Source of the DNA: Diphasiastrum complanatum
Taxonomy: Eukaryota; Streptophyta; Lycopodiopsida; Lycopodiales; Lycopodiaceae
NCBI GenBank assembly: GCA_029204225.1
Contig: CM055114.1
Location: 19,929,049-19,993,048, forward strand
DNA: 64,000 nucleotides
Reading direction: 5' to 3'
Of the stretch, positions 31,452 through 44,328 are shown piece by piece (position 1 is the stretch's first letter; each line of letters opens with the position of its first letter). A program made the translations under genes and the position numbers. Below the pieces are notes generated by a model. It did no database searches, was not told where the DNA came from, and saw nothing but the letters and a program-made list of their open reading frames with translations.

Positions 31452-31670
31452 AGCATAGAACAACATCAAACTCTTTTTCTAGTGCCATCTTGATATCATC
31501 AACATCTTGATTGTTACCTCCACTCAAAATGATATCAATCATATAGATTAGAAGAATGATAACATCATTTCCAACAAATCTGTAGTAAAGTGAATGATCA
31601 TACTCACTGATCTTGAAATTTTGAGAAAGAAGAAAAGTGTTAAGCTTAGCATAACAACTCCTCATCTGAT
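31452..31670 (-). pseudogene. pol: Copia RT middle fragment, unit B arm 1
   Basis: Minus-strand CYAKLNTFLLSQNFK, YMID and ALEKEFDVVLC, as in 3916-4130, again tail to tail with RNase H. Confidence 0.8.
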
Positions 31671-31679
31671 TTGTACATG

Positions 31680-32010
31680 CTACTTACTGAATCAATCTAT
31701 CTTCTTATTGCGTTCAACATCGTGTCAGAATGTATGCTTCTCTGTAGCTATTTATAACTGATAAATCTGTTATTGTTTCGTCTGATCTGTTGAATACTTC
31801 AACACTGCAATATTCTTTACACTACTTTACACTATGAAATTGTTTGACTACAAATTCACTTTGGTACTAATAATTCCAAAGTTATTTGCTAAAGGATTGA
31901 ACGTGACTTCTGTCATTATAGCTTTGTTCAATTATTGATAGGAGTAGTCATGCATTAGGAAAGAAAGCTTATTCCGCTGCGCTCAATAGTTCATTCATAG
32001 ACTTTGAATT
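31680..32010 (+). mobile_element. Copia LTR fragment, unit B arm 1
   Basis: Counterpart of 4131-4480, lying between the RT pieces. Confidence 0.55.
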
Positions 32011-32652
32011 ATCGAATCATCCTTCCTTCTTCCAACATAATGAGCTTCGCCTAGATCTATCATATCGAATTCTGAGACAACATTCATTTTGCATCTTTAT
32101 TAGTTTGTCACTATTGTTTAATAGCAATGTGTCATCCACGTACAATGTAATGATAATAAAAAAATGATGCGCTGACTTGAATTAAACATTTAAATATAAA
32201 GTGCTTGGATTCTAACCATGATCGATAAAAAGAAAGTGTTGATCCTCTAGAACCAAACTCTAGTAGATTGCTTCAAGTCGTAAAGTGTGCTCTATGGAGT
32301 TTACATACATTATTTTACCTTGTCGTTTATTAGATAACCTTCAGAAGATATCATGTACGTATCTTCTTAGATAACTCCATTTAGATACGTTGTATGTACA
32401 TCCATATGATGTATCTCCAGATTCTCTTCAGCAACATACGATAGTTACTAGAAGTTTGATTGAAGAATGCTTTACTACCGGACTGAAAGTCTCACTATAA
32501 TCGATATGTGCTGGTCTCTCCTTCAAACCTACAACAATATCCAGAACATCATTCATCTCAAGAAGTGATTCCATCCTCACTTTCCACAATGAATAGTTAC
32601 TTGAGGTAAGCCTATCATTGCCTTCCAACATGAAGCCTCCACTTGTAGCCAT
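32010..32652 (-). pseudogene. Copia gag::RT chimera, unit B
   Basis: Minus-strand ATG at 32652; 74 codons open to 32428 joining the gag N-terminus to RT (DYSETFSPVVKHSSIKLL). The RT residues here match the family better than in A (SPVV for SSVV, KLLV for RLIV). RT homology continues in broken frames to about 32010. Confidence 0.75.
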
Positions 32653-33219
32653 GTTGAAGTGACCTGATCTTCTTCTTTCAACCTATTCCAATGCACAAAG
32701 CACTCTCTTTAATGTCAAAAAATAAACTCAAGAAGAAATCACAAAGATATGGAACCTCTCAAATCTCTTCTAGCACTTATAACTAGAAAATCAACACATA
32801 GAATAGTGAAATCTTGATTGAGGATATGATATATCCTCAATCTAATGATTCTTGCCACTTCCTAAGATTGAAACACACTCAAATGAAGTTCAGTAACCTC
32901 ACAAACTAGAGATCCAATCAAAATTAGGGTTTTGACATAATCACAAAAAATTGAATATCCCAAATTCTACATGCAATTTCTAAAAACTTGATATATTCTT
33001 GTAGCCTCCAATGAGACCTTCCCAATGCACCAAAAATCACATAATTCCAATTGATCAAGTATATAACCCTATATTGAGTTTTGAACTACAAAAGATCAAT
33101 TCTACATATGCAAAATTGCTGACTTTTGAGTAGAAATCAATCTAGCATGCTCTAGCATTGGTAACTCCTCCAAATTCTTGCTAAAGATGGATGATCCTTT
33201 CATAACCTGAAACACAATA
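32653..33219 (-). other. Copia leader, unit B
   Basis: Counterpart of 5117-5683; no coding content recognised. Confidence 0.5.
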
Positions 33220-33231
33220 GCTCTGACACCA
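33220..33231 (-). other. Copia primer binding site, unit B
   Basis: The minus strand reads TGGTGTCAGAGC, the same one-base variant of the initiator-Met PBS as in A and C. Confidence 0.75.
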
Positions 33232-33232
33232 T

Positions 33233-33720
33233 GTGAAGGATTTCAGATCATTCAAGATCCAATCCATGTCCCTGATCTTTGGTTACAAAAGGAGCAAACC
33301 AACAATCATGCCAATGTAGAGAAATCAGCATCTATATACAAAATGAGGTGCAAGCTCAAAGAGATACTGATCAAACATGAACCAAAACATAAAATATAGT
33401 TCTTGTCCATGCAATTACAGTACCCTACTATGTTTCACCCTTGTGGAACCAAAGATGGCAATAAATGATCATTCTACACATAGAATTGCAAGATAACATC
33501 ATGAGAGTGCACAATGAGTAGTAGAACCCAAAGAGAACCATGTATAATGATGAAATGAGAGAGAGAAGAGAGAAGATGTCTTGCAGTTTGAAATCACAAA
33601 AAATTTGAAAGAAATTTGAGTCTGACCCATAAAAGCATTGATTTTTCATCAAAATATTGAGGCTCAAAATTTGTACACTCTATCTTTGACTAAATCAACC
33701 CTGTTTTGAGCTCTGAGTAG
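33233..33720 (-). mobile_element. Probable copia 5' LTR, unit B
   Basis: Counterpart of 5697-6185. It lacks one C near 33513 relative to A and C. Confidence 0.5.
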
Positions 33721-34184
33721 TGCAAATTTTGTCTGTGTCTGAAAATCAAGAAAATCCAGAGACATTGCAAGTTTTATCTTATTCAGTGTTGACTTCTCCC
33801 TTTCGTCGATTTCTTGTTCCATTATTGTCATTTCACAATAATAAAACCCTGGAGAAACAATTGATTATCGGTGAGATGAGTAAGGAACCTACCAGCCATA
33901 CTATGCCACTCCACAAGTAAGTTATGCGGCACAACCCATGCCTACTTGAGAGGATGTTTTATTTGTGTTGGCGACACCCTAGCATCCGTTGTCCTGGCAA
34001 ACTCAAATTCTCACCCCTATGTGATAACTACGGAATCGATGATTGATGCCACTTAAGGAACTTGGAAGACCTATCACAATCTAATTCCTAGCCATTACCT
34101 AAAATGACTTGAAGTTGAGGTGTCCCGTCCTTTTATGCCAAACCTCTTGATTAGGTATTTGCTCTCTTGCAACACATCCAACTT
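33721..34184 (+). other. Unassigned stretch before the second copia RT, unit B
   Basis: Counterpart of 6186-6649; nothing recognised beyond short frames. Confidence 0.3.
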
Positions 34185-35145
34185 GGTGAGGAAAGAAGAC
34201 CGTCGACTGCAAATGGATTTACAAAAGAAAGATGAAGTCAGATGGCACTGTTGGATGCTACAAGGCTCGACTTGTTGCAAGGGCTATAAGCAGAGGTATG
34301 GTATCGACTACTTCGATACATACTCACCAATGGTCAAGATGGCAAGCATCCAACTACTCCTTGCATATACAATGGAACACAATATGGAAATTCATCAAAT
34401 TGATGTTAAAATGACCTTTCTCCACGGAGATCTAGAGGAAGAGATCTTCATGAAGCAGTCTGAAGGATTCAAAGACCCTGACAATCGAAAGTAAGCCTGT
34501 AGGCTACATCGATGCATCTATGGTTTGAAACATGCATCACGAGCTTGGTACAAGAAGCTCGACAATCTTCTGAAGTCTATAGACTTCGTTCCTACTCAAC
34601 CAAATTGTAATGTCTACATAAAAAGAGTAGGAATAAGCTTTGTGATTCTAACAATTTTTGTAGATGACTCTCTAATGATAGGAAATTCTTTGATGCTAAT
34701 CAAGAATACCAAGAGTCAGATTTTTGCTAATTATGAAATCACAAATCTGGGAGAACCGACAAAATGTCTTGGGTTGCAGATCAAAAGAGGTCGAATAAGA
34801 AGAATGATGCATCTGAGTCAATCAAAATACGTCGAAAAGGTGCTAAAGCAGTACCGAATGCTAGACGACAAAGAAAAAGCCACACCGATGATAGCTGGAG
34901 CAAAATTGTCGAAGCAGGACTGTCCCCAACGATAGACGAGGAGAGACATAAAATGGAAGGTATACCATACCAAAACTTGATCGGTAGTCTTATTGTATTG
35001 AACAATCTGTACCAGACCCGACTTGGCCTTCTCTGTCTATGCATTGAGTCAATTCTCCTCTAACCCTTGCATAACACATTGGCAAATGTCAAAGAGGCCT
35101 TCGACTTCTGGATATTCGAGGTGTTTCCCCCTTCTATGAGGGTCT
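34185..35145 (+). pseudogene. pol: Second copia RT, unit B
   Basis: Same order as 6650-7600. It keeps CAG (Gln) where A has TAG, so one frame runs 34120-34494, and it keeps the 9 bp (KRV) lost in A, so 34525-34935 is 136 codons long with FVDD at 34657-34668. Frameshifts remain at the start and after KQDCPQ. Confidence 0.85.
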
Positions 35146-35432
35146 ATCGGCCGGAAAAAGAGAGATTGTAGGAGGAGTTACCTCAGCGGCAGCTCTTGTT
35201 GTGGCGGTGATGTCGATGATGTCGTGCTTCATGCGACCTCAAGTCCAGCACATCCATCTAGCAGGCCTCATCGTATGGATTCCTTACTTCAAGAAACACT
35301 AACTCAGGAAGCAATGTGGATGGCACGTGATACTATGAATATCCCGACACCCCGCGCTCTCTCCTCACATTTGTCCATCTTCGGTACCCACGCTCCCTAT
35401 GGGGTCTCCATTGCACTGTGTTCTCTCTTGCT

Positions 35433-36499
35433 AGGCCACTCCACCCATTTTTTCTCCCATTCAAACCCTTGTTGGTTACACTCCCTCTCAAACTCCTCCC
35501 CAACCTTCTTCTCTTCAGACCCCTCCCCGACCTTCTCGTGATCGTCTTAAAAATCCTCTCCAAAATTCTCCTGTTGTATTCACTTCCCCCTGGCCCGACG
35601 CCACTCCTCTCAACACTCCCTTTACCACCTCTCCATCAGTTGACATCTTGTCATCCTATGCCCTAGATGCGGAGAAACACATAGTGGAGGATGAGCATAA
35701 TGGTGGTCGAGTGATCACTCGCACGAGACAACTAACGCAAGTGGTCTTCAACAAGGACATTTTCAAGGATTGGCACAAACAAAGTGATGACAAAAAGAAT
35801 TATGTTGTTGACCAGTTTATAGAGAATTTCCAGTCCCCTCCCTTGATTTGGAATTTGATCGAATCTAGATGTCACGCCGCATGGGAGGCATGATGTGAGC
35901 CACTGCAAATTGGAGCGGTAAGAGCTAGCAAATCTAGGCCATACCACGTGCACCAGGATGATTGTAAGTTTGCAAAGAAAGAATTTCGAGAAAATCCAGA
36001 TCGTTTCAAGCAACAACAAGAAACAGCTAAGAAGCGCCCGGAGACTGCAGGGCCTTCTCACCTTGGCAGTGGTGGCCATGGTTGCCCATTTCATAAGTCT
36101 CCCCGCCCATATGTTGAATTTGATATTGTCGTAATTCATATTTTATTTGTGAATTTGTTTAAATTAAATTACAATCGCCAATTTTTAGGTTCATGCAGAA
36201 ATCTACCGTAAAGCGGTCTCCCACAAAAGAGGAGTATAAGTATGCCTATTCCAACAACATGCAATCATTACTCGACTTATTGGAGAGACAAGAAGTGAGA
36301 ATTGATTGGGATGGATATTTTGAGGTATATTTATGGCTTCAAGATATATTTTAATTTCACCACATTCATGTTGTCAAACACTCTAACAACATCACTTACA
36401 AAATTTACACATCTTTATTACACGCAAGTATCGCAGTCCCAGTCTCATGCATCACAATCACATGAATTTGATCACCATGGCCAGGATGGGGACGATTGA
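35433..36499 (+). pseudogene. Ptta/En-Spm-like transposase relic, unit B
   Basis: Counterpart of 7886-8952 with about 98.5% identity by eye over the part compared. The same TGA divides the frame after CHAAWEA, so the break predates the array. Confidence 0.4.
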
Positions 36500-37027
36500 A
36501 CTGGATCTAATATTCAACTTAGGCTCCACATGGGCAGCCCTCTTGGTTATTTAAGAGGTCCCCTCTCTTGTGAGGGAGCTTCATCTGTATTGTCTCTAAT
36601 CTTGTATTGAATAAAGAAGATCCTCCATGAGTTTTGGTATTCATAGAGCCCCTTGATCATGGTGGCTTTCTTGAGTGATTCCTTTATGATCATGCCCTTC
36701 CATTCTTGCATGTGTGGTTGTGGAATTAGATTAGTTTCTTGCTTTCTTTCTTTATGCATTGTAGATTGGAGTGGATTAGCTTTCTTGCATTGTGGAATAG
36801 TGTAGAATCAGCATTCAAGTAAACTAAATAGGCTAAAATTGTGGCATAGATCTTGCAGATTCTCTTACTTTTCAATTCTTGATGTTCTTGGGCTATCCAA
36901 GAATCAAGAAATGAGTGTTTCTTGATCCTTGAACATTCATAATGTTGTCTTTTAGCTTCTTGTTTCTTGTTCTTGTTTATGTTTTGTTGCTTGTAGATTA
37001 ATTCGAATTTCAAGATATGTTTTCAAC
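36500..37027 (+). mobile_element. LTR-like fragment, unit B
   Basis: Counterpart of 8953-9480, with the TTATTTAAGAGG and AATAAAG signals in the same places. Confidence 0.45.
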
Positions 37028-37181
37028 TCATTTTAAAACAAGTAGAAATAGGCATACTATTAAGTGCACAACTAAGCTACACTCTGATCCTTGTTAAGCA
37101 TCATGGCTTGCACTTTCAATTGATGTAAGTACAGTTCAGGAGAGAATAAGTTCCTGTGAATGCACTGACAGGCTGGATAAA

Positions 37182-38251
37182 AACTATACTACAACGCTAA
37201 TCTTACTGTATGGCTGAATGTTAACCAAGACTTTGATTGCCAAGAATTGCCAAGAGTATGGTAACAGACAGTAAGTAAATGCCAAACTAGCAACGTGCCA
37301 AGTCGTATTCAATCTACACAGAGAATAAAACCTCACTAATGAGGAATCAATGAATATCACAACAAAAGCATACATAAAAAATGGAAAAAATATATGAGCT
37401 GTGTCACTTTTACATGAAAATGAAATACAACAAAACAAGGATGGATATGAAGGTCTCTACATCTCCCCTGGCTGAGACTTGAATCTGCAACCATTGAAAA
37501 AGTGGTGCAACCAACTATGTGAAGTTTACAGTTTGCAAAATTGTGATGGAGTTAATGAGATTTATGAGATTGCCAACCATTATCGAAACATGAATATCTT
37601 TTCCAGCTATGATTTTATGTAGCATGCCTTGGCATATGCACAATTCATGATGGTTAGGACATTAGTTGATAATTTTGTGGACTTTACATCTGATTCCTTT
37701 TCACTAGGATTTCACACTTGGGATTGTTGAGTGGTAGAATATGAGGAATCATCTTCAAGCTTGACACACTTGATCATTCCTTATGTTTAAAACAAGGATA
37801 CCAAACACTACCCTTGATTGAATATGAAGACAATATAATTGAAAGAAACATCAACGAGAACATCATTTGCATTAGATACATGGATTTTACCTTGCGTGTG
37901 TGTGTGTGTGTCTGTGTGTGTGTGTGGGTGTGTGTGTGTGACATGTTATGGAGTATGATCAAAATTCATCCATAACTTTTTATGTTATCCAATTGGTTGT
38001 CATAATGGTGATTTTCAAGTGTCTTAAAACACTATTAGATAGAGCTAAACAATATTCAAATATGTTGTAGTGTTTTGCGGCTAAAAACTCGAAGCTAATA
38101 TATTATATTTGCTATATATGGACATTTATTGAAAACCACATGTAGAAAATTACTTCTTTGTTGTTTGAGTATAACTATCATCTTGAGTGGATTTATGAGC
38201 TAGTCATCATTCTATTGTAACTTTTGTATGTATTGTTATATATTTTCAAAG
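37182..38251. repeat. Cassette D1, unit B
   Basis: Counterpart of 9635-10682, with the tRNA-like motif at 37456-37528 (minus strand) and a long GT run at 37895-37941 that is interrupted twice. Confidence 0.75.
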
Positions 38252-39210
38252 TGATGCCCTTCAATCTATTGGAAAGAGGTGATGAGATGAGAGAAAGCAA
38301 AATGACAAGCCGAAGGAGGTAAATGACTTATCGAGCACATCAGAATGAACGTTCTTTCCTATGCATGACCACGCCTATTAATATTGAACAAAAGTAGTGA
38401 CAGAAGTCACGTTCAGTCATTTAGCAACTAACTTTGAGATCACCAGAAGCTAAAGTGATTACATAGCCAAACAATGAAGTATTGAATTATCAGAAAAAAT
38501 AGTAAGAGATTATTAGTTACAAATAATCATAGAGATGCATACATTTTGACATAATACTGAATGCAATAAAGGATAGATTGATTCAGTAAAAGAAACAAAT
38601 TAGATGCTAATGAGCATAAGATAATTGCGGATCAAAACTATCTCTGAGTAAATGAAACTCTATCTAAAGCACTTCTGCTATTAAGCAGTAAGGGCAGTAC
38701 CAATACTCTAAATCAACTCTAAAGAACTGAGCTAGAATGCTCATAAGTGTTCAAGATTGAAAGCTTGAGAGAGTTGCTTCAATACATTGTTCAATAACTT
38801 GAAAAGTAATAGAAGTATGATCAGCTATTTATACTAAGCAATTAGGTTGTCAATCGCGCCAACCAGTTGGCCATGATGCACTATCATCCTTCCAGTTAGT
38901 CATCTTGAAAATTTACTTGCTAAACGGTTAGGGAAAGTCTGTAGCTTCAATTCAAGTGGAACAATAACTGTCTTCGGCATCCGAGAAGTAGCCGAAGTGG
39001 TCAAAGTCTCCGAAGTCACCAAAGCCTTCGAAGTTTGTGAAGTCACCGAAGTTTGTCGAATGATGTCCAATATGTCGGAGCCACCTGTTAAGCGATTTCC
39101 CATGTATTTATGCAGACTGTGTAGAAACACAAAGAGAACTATAGAACTAGATAATAGAGTGGATGAAGATTAAAGATCGATTAGTGGATAATCTAGAGAA
39201 TAATTCAACA
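38252..39210 (-). mobile_element. Copia 3' LTR, unit B copy 1
   Basis: Counterpart of 10683-11660; TGTTGAATTATT at 39210. The CCGAAG minisatellite (38972-39062) is about 20 bp shorter than in A. Confidence 0.75.
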
Positions 39211-39219
39211 CTCCCCCTT
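39211..39219 (-). other. Copia polypurine tract, unit B copy 1
   Basis: The minus strand reads AAGGGGGAG before the LTR start. Confidence 0.75.
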
Positions 39220-39239
39220 AATTTGAATCCACGAATACG

Positions 39240-39700
39240 TTGACCTTCAAACTTAGTTCTACACAAAATTTCTTGTGTAATAATGCTTTAGTAAACATAT
39301 CCGCTATCATATCTTGCATTTGACAATACTGCTAGTCAACCTCTTTGTCGAGAACTTTGCTTCTGACAGAGTGATACTTAATTTAATGTGCTTACTCCTA
39401 GAATGAAACCTAGGGTTCAACGATAAAGCAATGGCACTTTGATTATCACAAAATAGAATTGTCGGAGCATATTGATTCAGACTGATATTTGAAAGTAAGT
39501 CTTTCAACCACACTACTTCCTTTGTAGCTTGCGAGGCTATGATTCACTCTGATTCAATGGAAGATAGAGCTATCAAAGTTTGCTTGCGACTATTCCATGA
39601 AATAGGACCATTGTTGAGGAAGAATGTGAATCCGAAAGTGGATTTACGAGTGTCTACATCTCCTGCCCAACTTGCATCTGAATAACCACTGAGAAAATTG
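39240..39700 (-). pseudogene. pol: Copia RNase H, unit B copy 1
   Basis: Counterpart of 11690-12150. A one-base loss near 39385 shifts the frame after HSRSKHI; the TAA-type stop seen in A near 11990 is TCA here. FCDNQSAIAL is kept. Confidence 0.85.
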
Positions 39701-39704
39701 AATA

Positions 39705-40209
39705 ATGCTGCAAGAGATGCTGGAGAAAAAGAAATGCTTCAAGTAGGTTGAAAAAACAACAAGTATGAGGGTGGAGATGGGCGCTGAACAACCTGCAATC
39801 AAATGTGAAAAATGGCTACAAACGGAGAGAAAAATGGGTGAAAGTGGCAACATGAAGGAGCTAGACAGCTTGCAAACAAAAGTGAAGAGAGGGGTGAAAA
39901 TGGAAGGAGAAACGGACAAAAGAGAAGAGGGAATTGGGCGCTGGACACAAACAAGCTGAACTTAGGTGCCAGAAATAATCTGCCAAAAACAAAAATTTTG
40001 GCCGCCAAATTTAGCAATACTTCTGCTAACTATTCGCTAAAACTCCGCCAAGAAAAATGCTCTGATGGGAGCTGGTCCTCCTCCAAACTATGCTGAATGT
40101 TGTTGAAGCAAAGAGATGAAAGCCCTCAGTAAAGAGAGAAAAAAAAATCAGCAAGGAAAATGTGCGCCCAATCAAAAATTCAGATCTAAAATTCAGCAAT
40201 CAGGAAAGT
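39705..40209 (-). other. Leader of the deleted copia element, unit B
   Basis: Counterpart of 12155-12660; no gag seen. Confidence 0.5.
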
Positions 40210-40221
40210 GCTCTGATACCA
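40210..40221 (-). other. Copia primer binding site, exact, unit B
   Basis: The minus strand reads TGGTATCAGAGC, as at 12661-12672. Confidence 0.85.
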
Positions 40222-40426
40222 AGCTTTAAATACAACCAAGACGGATCTAGAGCTAAGCTATGAAAGCATCACGTAAGCAAGACTTAACCCTAGAAAACAG
40301 GAAAGAGAGACTAAGGAGGCTAAAGAGAGAGATCAAAATCATCAACTGAATAACAAATGACACATATTCCCTACTTATAGCCTAAAGGAAACTTCCAGTG
40401 GCAAGGGCCAGTCATAAAAGAATAGA
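40222..40426 (-). mobile_element. Putative 5' LTR remnant, unit B
   Basis: Counterpart of 12673-12877, with the same TATA-like CTATAAGTAGGG on the minus strand. It does not match the 3' LTR end. Confidence 0.35.
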
Positions 40427-40741
40427 GTGGCTAGGTTTGCTTCATTTCATCTCCCTTCATTGGCCGACTCACCACCTCTTTTCGTTTTAGATACAAATCA
40501 TCGTAATTGTAACTTGATCCAAGGAGTTTATCTATTATTTGCCACTATCCCACGACAAGAAACCACAAAACTTAGTGAGGTGAGGAAGACGAGTGTCATA
40601 GTTGAAATACGATTGTTATCCTTGTCAAGAAGAGTTTATGACAAAATAGGCAATGTCAAAAAAATCAAACATTGTGTTATTTTAGCCCCAATATACTTAA
40701 AGAAATGTGATAAGTTGAAAATTTATCGGTATATTAAATAA
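40427..40741 (+). CDS. Unidentified 104-codon open frame, unit B
   Basis: Same frame as 12878-13192 with one residue different. Product not recognised. It is kept open in both units, which at this DNA identity proves little. Confidence 0.2.
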   Translation: MARFASFHLPSLADSPPLFVLDTNHRNCNLIQGVYLLFATIPRQETTKLSEVRKTSVIVEIRLLSLSRRVYDKIGNVKKIKHCVILAPIYLKKCDKLKIYRYIK

Positions 40742-42883
40742 TTAAGTATTGGATGCTTCAAGAGGTATTTATTGTCCTATTACTGGTTTTTTATGGTTAC
40801 TTAGTGTTGTGAGTAGTTGCTTGCTAGGCGACCATTTTTTGTAACCCATAACGCAAACGATAAATTTATTGATTGCAAGTAATTATTTATTTTTATTTTG
40901 ACATCTTGTGTCTAGCATTGGTATTGTTTGCTTCATTATGGTTACACCGTATTTTGTTATGGTGTTCAGTTATATATGCAGCTTGAGATTACGATGTCTA
41001 TAAATAGGTAAAGTATTGATCACTAATGTACTCTACAATTAACGAATTATTACAAGTAATGTTTAACAATGTATGTTGTTTATGAAGCATAAATCATGAA
41101 TGTAACAAAATGACATTATCACAGGATGAGAGTTCTCATCCATTCTCATTCCTCTAGTTTGATTAGTCGTTTGACAAATTGTATTTCAAAGTAGGTAAGG
41201 AAACAATTGCATCAAACAGGTGAGCAAGCAAACCCAATAAGTATGCCATCGATTTGCTTCTAGCTTTTATTTCCAAATTGAATGATACAGTTGGAGATCA
41301 ACACATTGTTCCACCATATCAATGTTTGCTCAACCAATCTTCATAATCTTGTTGATTTTAGGTCAAAATCCATTGACCTTAATTTTATAGCATAGGCTTC
41401 TGTGTTCTTTGGTTACATTTGCTAGCTTGTACACTTCATGTATCATATGTGTGATAATCGTAGTTAACCTATTTGGCCTTCGTAGTAGAATGTTTTCATA
41501 GGACTTTGAGATGTCATAAGACGTGCAAGCTATGTATTAGCTTCGGTTAGTCAAGATAAAAGTTTATGGATGATTCACATTGCTAGAATAAACATTTATC
41601 TACATTAAGGATGATCTTGTGTGTTGGATTTAAGCCTTACTCCGTTCATGATGAATGGAGACAGTTCACTTAGACTTGCTCTTGTCATAAATGTAACAAG
41701 TATAAAGAAGATACGATCATGGGCATTTGTGATCCATCTTGAAGTTTTTATATGTGCTTTGTATGTAGACAATAATTCCTCACTTTCTATAGGATTGGTA
41801 GGTATAATATTTTCCAAAACTTGTTTGATGATTTTTATTTTTTTTGGAATCCATATCATGGTATTTTTTCAAAAATGGTGTGAAGATTATCCCTTTTAGT
41901 CGTTTTAAAGCTTTAATCCAAACATAATGCTTGCATAACTACAAGGATTATTTTGTTCATTATCTAGACCACTAAGATACATGTGTTTCAATAATCGAGT
42001 GCTTTCATTTCACACATCAAATCATTATGTGTGTACAACCACTTATAGTGTAAATGTTTTTTTTGGTCCTAAGGAGGGTGTACTCCTTAACCTTAAAAGC
42101 AATGTTACTCACTACATTGATATAGGTCATCCATGGATTCACAAACCACTTCATTCAAAATAGTACATAACGGAATGATTCAGACCCTCACACAAAGAAT
42201 ATCTAAGATCCTTGTGTCAAATAAAATGGCAATTTAAATTAAGCAAATGACCATGCTGTTGTTATATAGATGATGTGAACTTCTTAATAACATACATTGA
42301 CAAGAATCAAATGTTGAAATTCACACGTGTGGATTTTCCTTTGAGTGTGATGATGATCTCCTAAGTGGTGTGCATGCATATAGATCAAGACTAGATTGAT
42401 AATCAAGATCTATCTCAAAAATCTAAGGCAAAGACACACTACAACATGCATACATTCATCATGCAAGTACATACACACGCGTGGAAAATGTACTTTCAAA
42501 AAATTAATTATGAAAAGTCCTACCTCTCGAGTAGAGAGAGAATGTAACAAATTGGGCTTGGGTAGACAGAGAAACCACCAATGTGACTAGAACTCAAAAT
42601 CTCATTCATCTCCAAGAAAATCAATACAATAATGAAGTGGATCATCCTACATGTCATATATCGAGGTAGTCCATCCTCTAATTCTATTGGACTCACTTTT
42701 TAGCACCTCTTACATCCTATTGGATGAGTGACTCAACATCCCTTGATTTTCATTGGACCCTTTCTCACTTATGATTGGACCCTTGACTCCTAAAATTTTT
42801 TGGGCCAATCAAAACACAAGAATCAAATTTTGTCTAACTGAGGTGACAGTCGCAAGAATCACATTTTGTCTAACTAGGGTGAC
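40742..42883. other. Unassigned 2.1 kb stretch, unit B
   Basis: Counterpart of 13193-15324; small indels only. Nothing recognised apart from the repeated ATTGG/CCAAT motif at 42686-42809. Confidence 0.3.
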
Positions 42884-42896
42884 ACACACACACACA

Positions 42897-42948
<52 letters not shown>
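42884..42948. repeat. Compound (AC)n(CT)n microsatellite, expanded
   Basis: About seven AC units, then more than twenty CT units, against about ten CT units in A. Confidence 0.95.
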
Positions 42949-42949
<1 letters not shown>

Positions 42950-42969
42950 GATATTACAGGAGATCACCT

Positions 42970-43360
42970 AGACTCCCACAATATCAAATCCATTTTTATT
43001 GGTTATAGCACTTCAAATAGAACTCATATGTTGTATGATTATGTTGAATCGAAGCTATTCATCTGCAGAGATATTGTTTTACTGAGGATCAATTTATTGA
43101 CCTCAAAGGCTCACACAGTCGAACTATCCAACACTCCTATTTCCCATTTGACTATTTCTATCGAATGTTCAAATTTATCAACTTCAAGCGAACAACTTAT
43201 CAAGAACGAATCAGAAGAATATGTTGTAGCTCAACAACAACATAATCAAGAAAATTATTATTAGCCCCATTCATCTCCCAAAAGATCGACAAGAGATTGC
43301 AGACCACCTAACATATATACTGATGAATTTGTTTGTTATCTCATTTGAGAGCTGGCTGTA
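42970..43360 (+). pseudogene. pol: Copia integrase C-terminus, unit B, cut short
   Basis: Integrase end and linker as in 15393-15770 (IGYSTSNRTH, ESKLFICRDIV). The RT part that follows in A is deleted: GAGCTGGCTGT runs straight into ACCATTCTTCT of the tandem repeat. Confidence 0.75.
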
Positions 43361-44290
43361 CCATTCTTCTAATCTATATGATTGATATCATTTTGAGTTG
43401 AGGTAACAATCGAGATGTTGATTGTTACCTCCACTATAATGACAGAAGTCACGTTCAATCCTTTAGCAAATAACTTTGGAATTATTAGTACCAAAGTGAT
43501 TTTGTAGTCAAACAATTTCAGAGTGTAAAGTAGTGTAAAGAATATTGCAGTGTTGAAGTATTCAACAGATCAGACGAAACAATAACAGATTTATCAACTA
43601 TAAATAGCTACAGAGAAGCATACATTCTGACATGATATTGAACACAATAAGAAGATAGATTGATTCAGTAAGTAGCATGTACAAATCGGATGAGGAGTTG
43701 TTATGCTAAGCTTAACACTTTTCTTCTTTCTCAAAATTTCAAGCTGAGTGAGTATGATCATTCACTTTACTATAGATTTGTTGGAAATGATGTACCATTC
43801 TTCTAATCTATATGATTGATATCATTTTGAATTGAGGTAACAATCGAGATGTTGATTGTTACCTCCACTATAATGACAGAAGTCACGTTCAATCCTTTAG
43901 CAAATAACTTTGGAATTATTAGTACCAAAGTGATTTTGTAGTCAAACAATTTCAGAGTGTAAAGTAGTGTAAAGAATATTGCAGGGTTGAAGTGTTCAAC
44001 AGATCAGACGAAACAATAACCGATTTATCAGTTATAAATAGCTACAGAGAAGCATACATTCTGACATGATATTGAACGCAATAAGAAGATAGATTGATTC
44101 AGTAAGTAGCATGTACAAATCGGATGAGGAGTTGGTATGCTAAGCTTAACACTTTTCTTCTTTCTCAGATGAGTGAGTATGATCATTCACTTTATTATAG
44201 ATTTGTTGGAAATGATGTTACCATTCTTCTAATCTATATGATTGATATCATTTTGAGTGGAGGTAACAATCAAGATGTTGATGATATCAA
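43361..44290. repeat. Tandem repeat of about 430 bp, three landmarks
   Basis: CCATTCTTCTAATC occurs at 43361, 43795 and 44221, spaced 434 and 426 bp. Each copy joins the minus-strand LTR fragment to a piece of RT. One copy more than in unit A, with the first truncated at the deletion junction. Confidence 0.85.
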
Positions 44291-44328
44291 GATGGCACTA
44301 GAAAAAGAGTTTGATGTTGTTCTATGCT
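44115..44328 (+). pseudogene. pol: Copia RT middle fragment, unit B arm 2
   Basis: SWYAKLNTFLLSQ, SEYDHSLYYRF, YMID and ALEKEFDVVLC; three codons (NFK) of A are missing. Ends tail to tail against RNase H. Confidence 0.8.
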
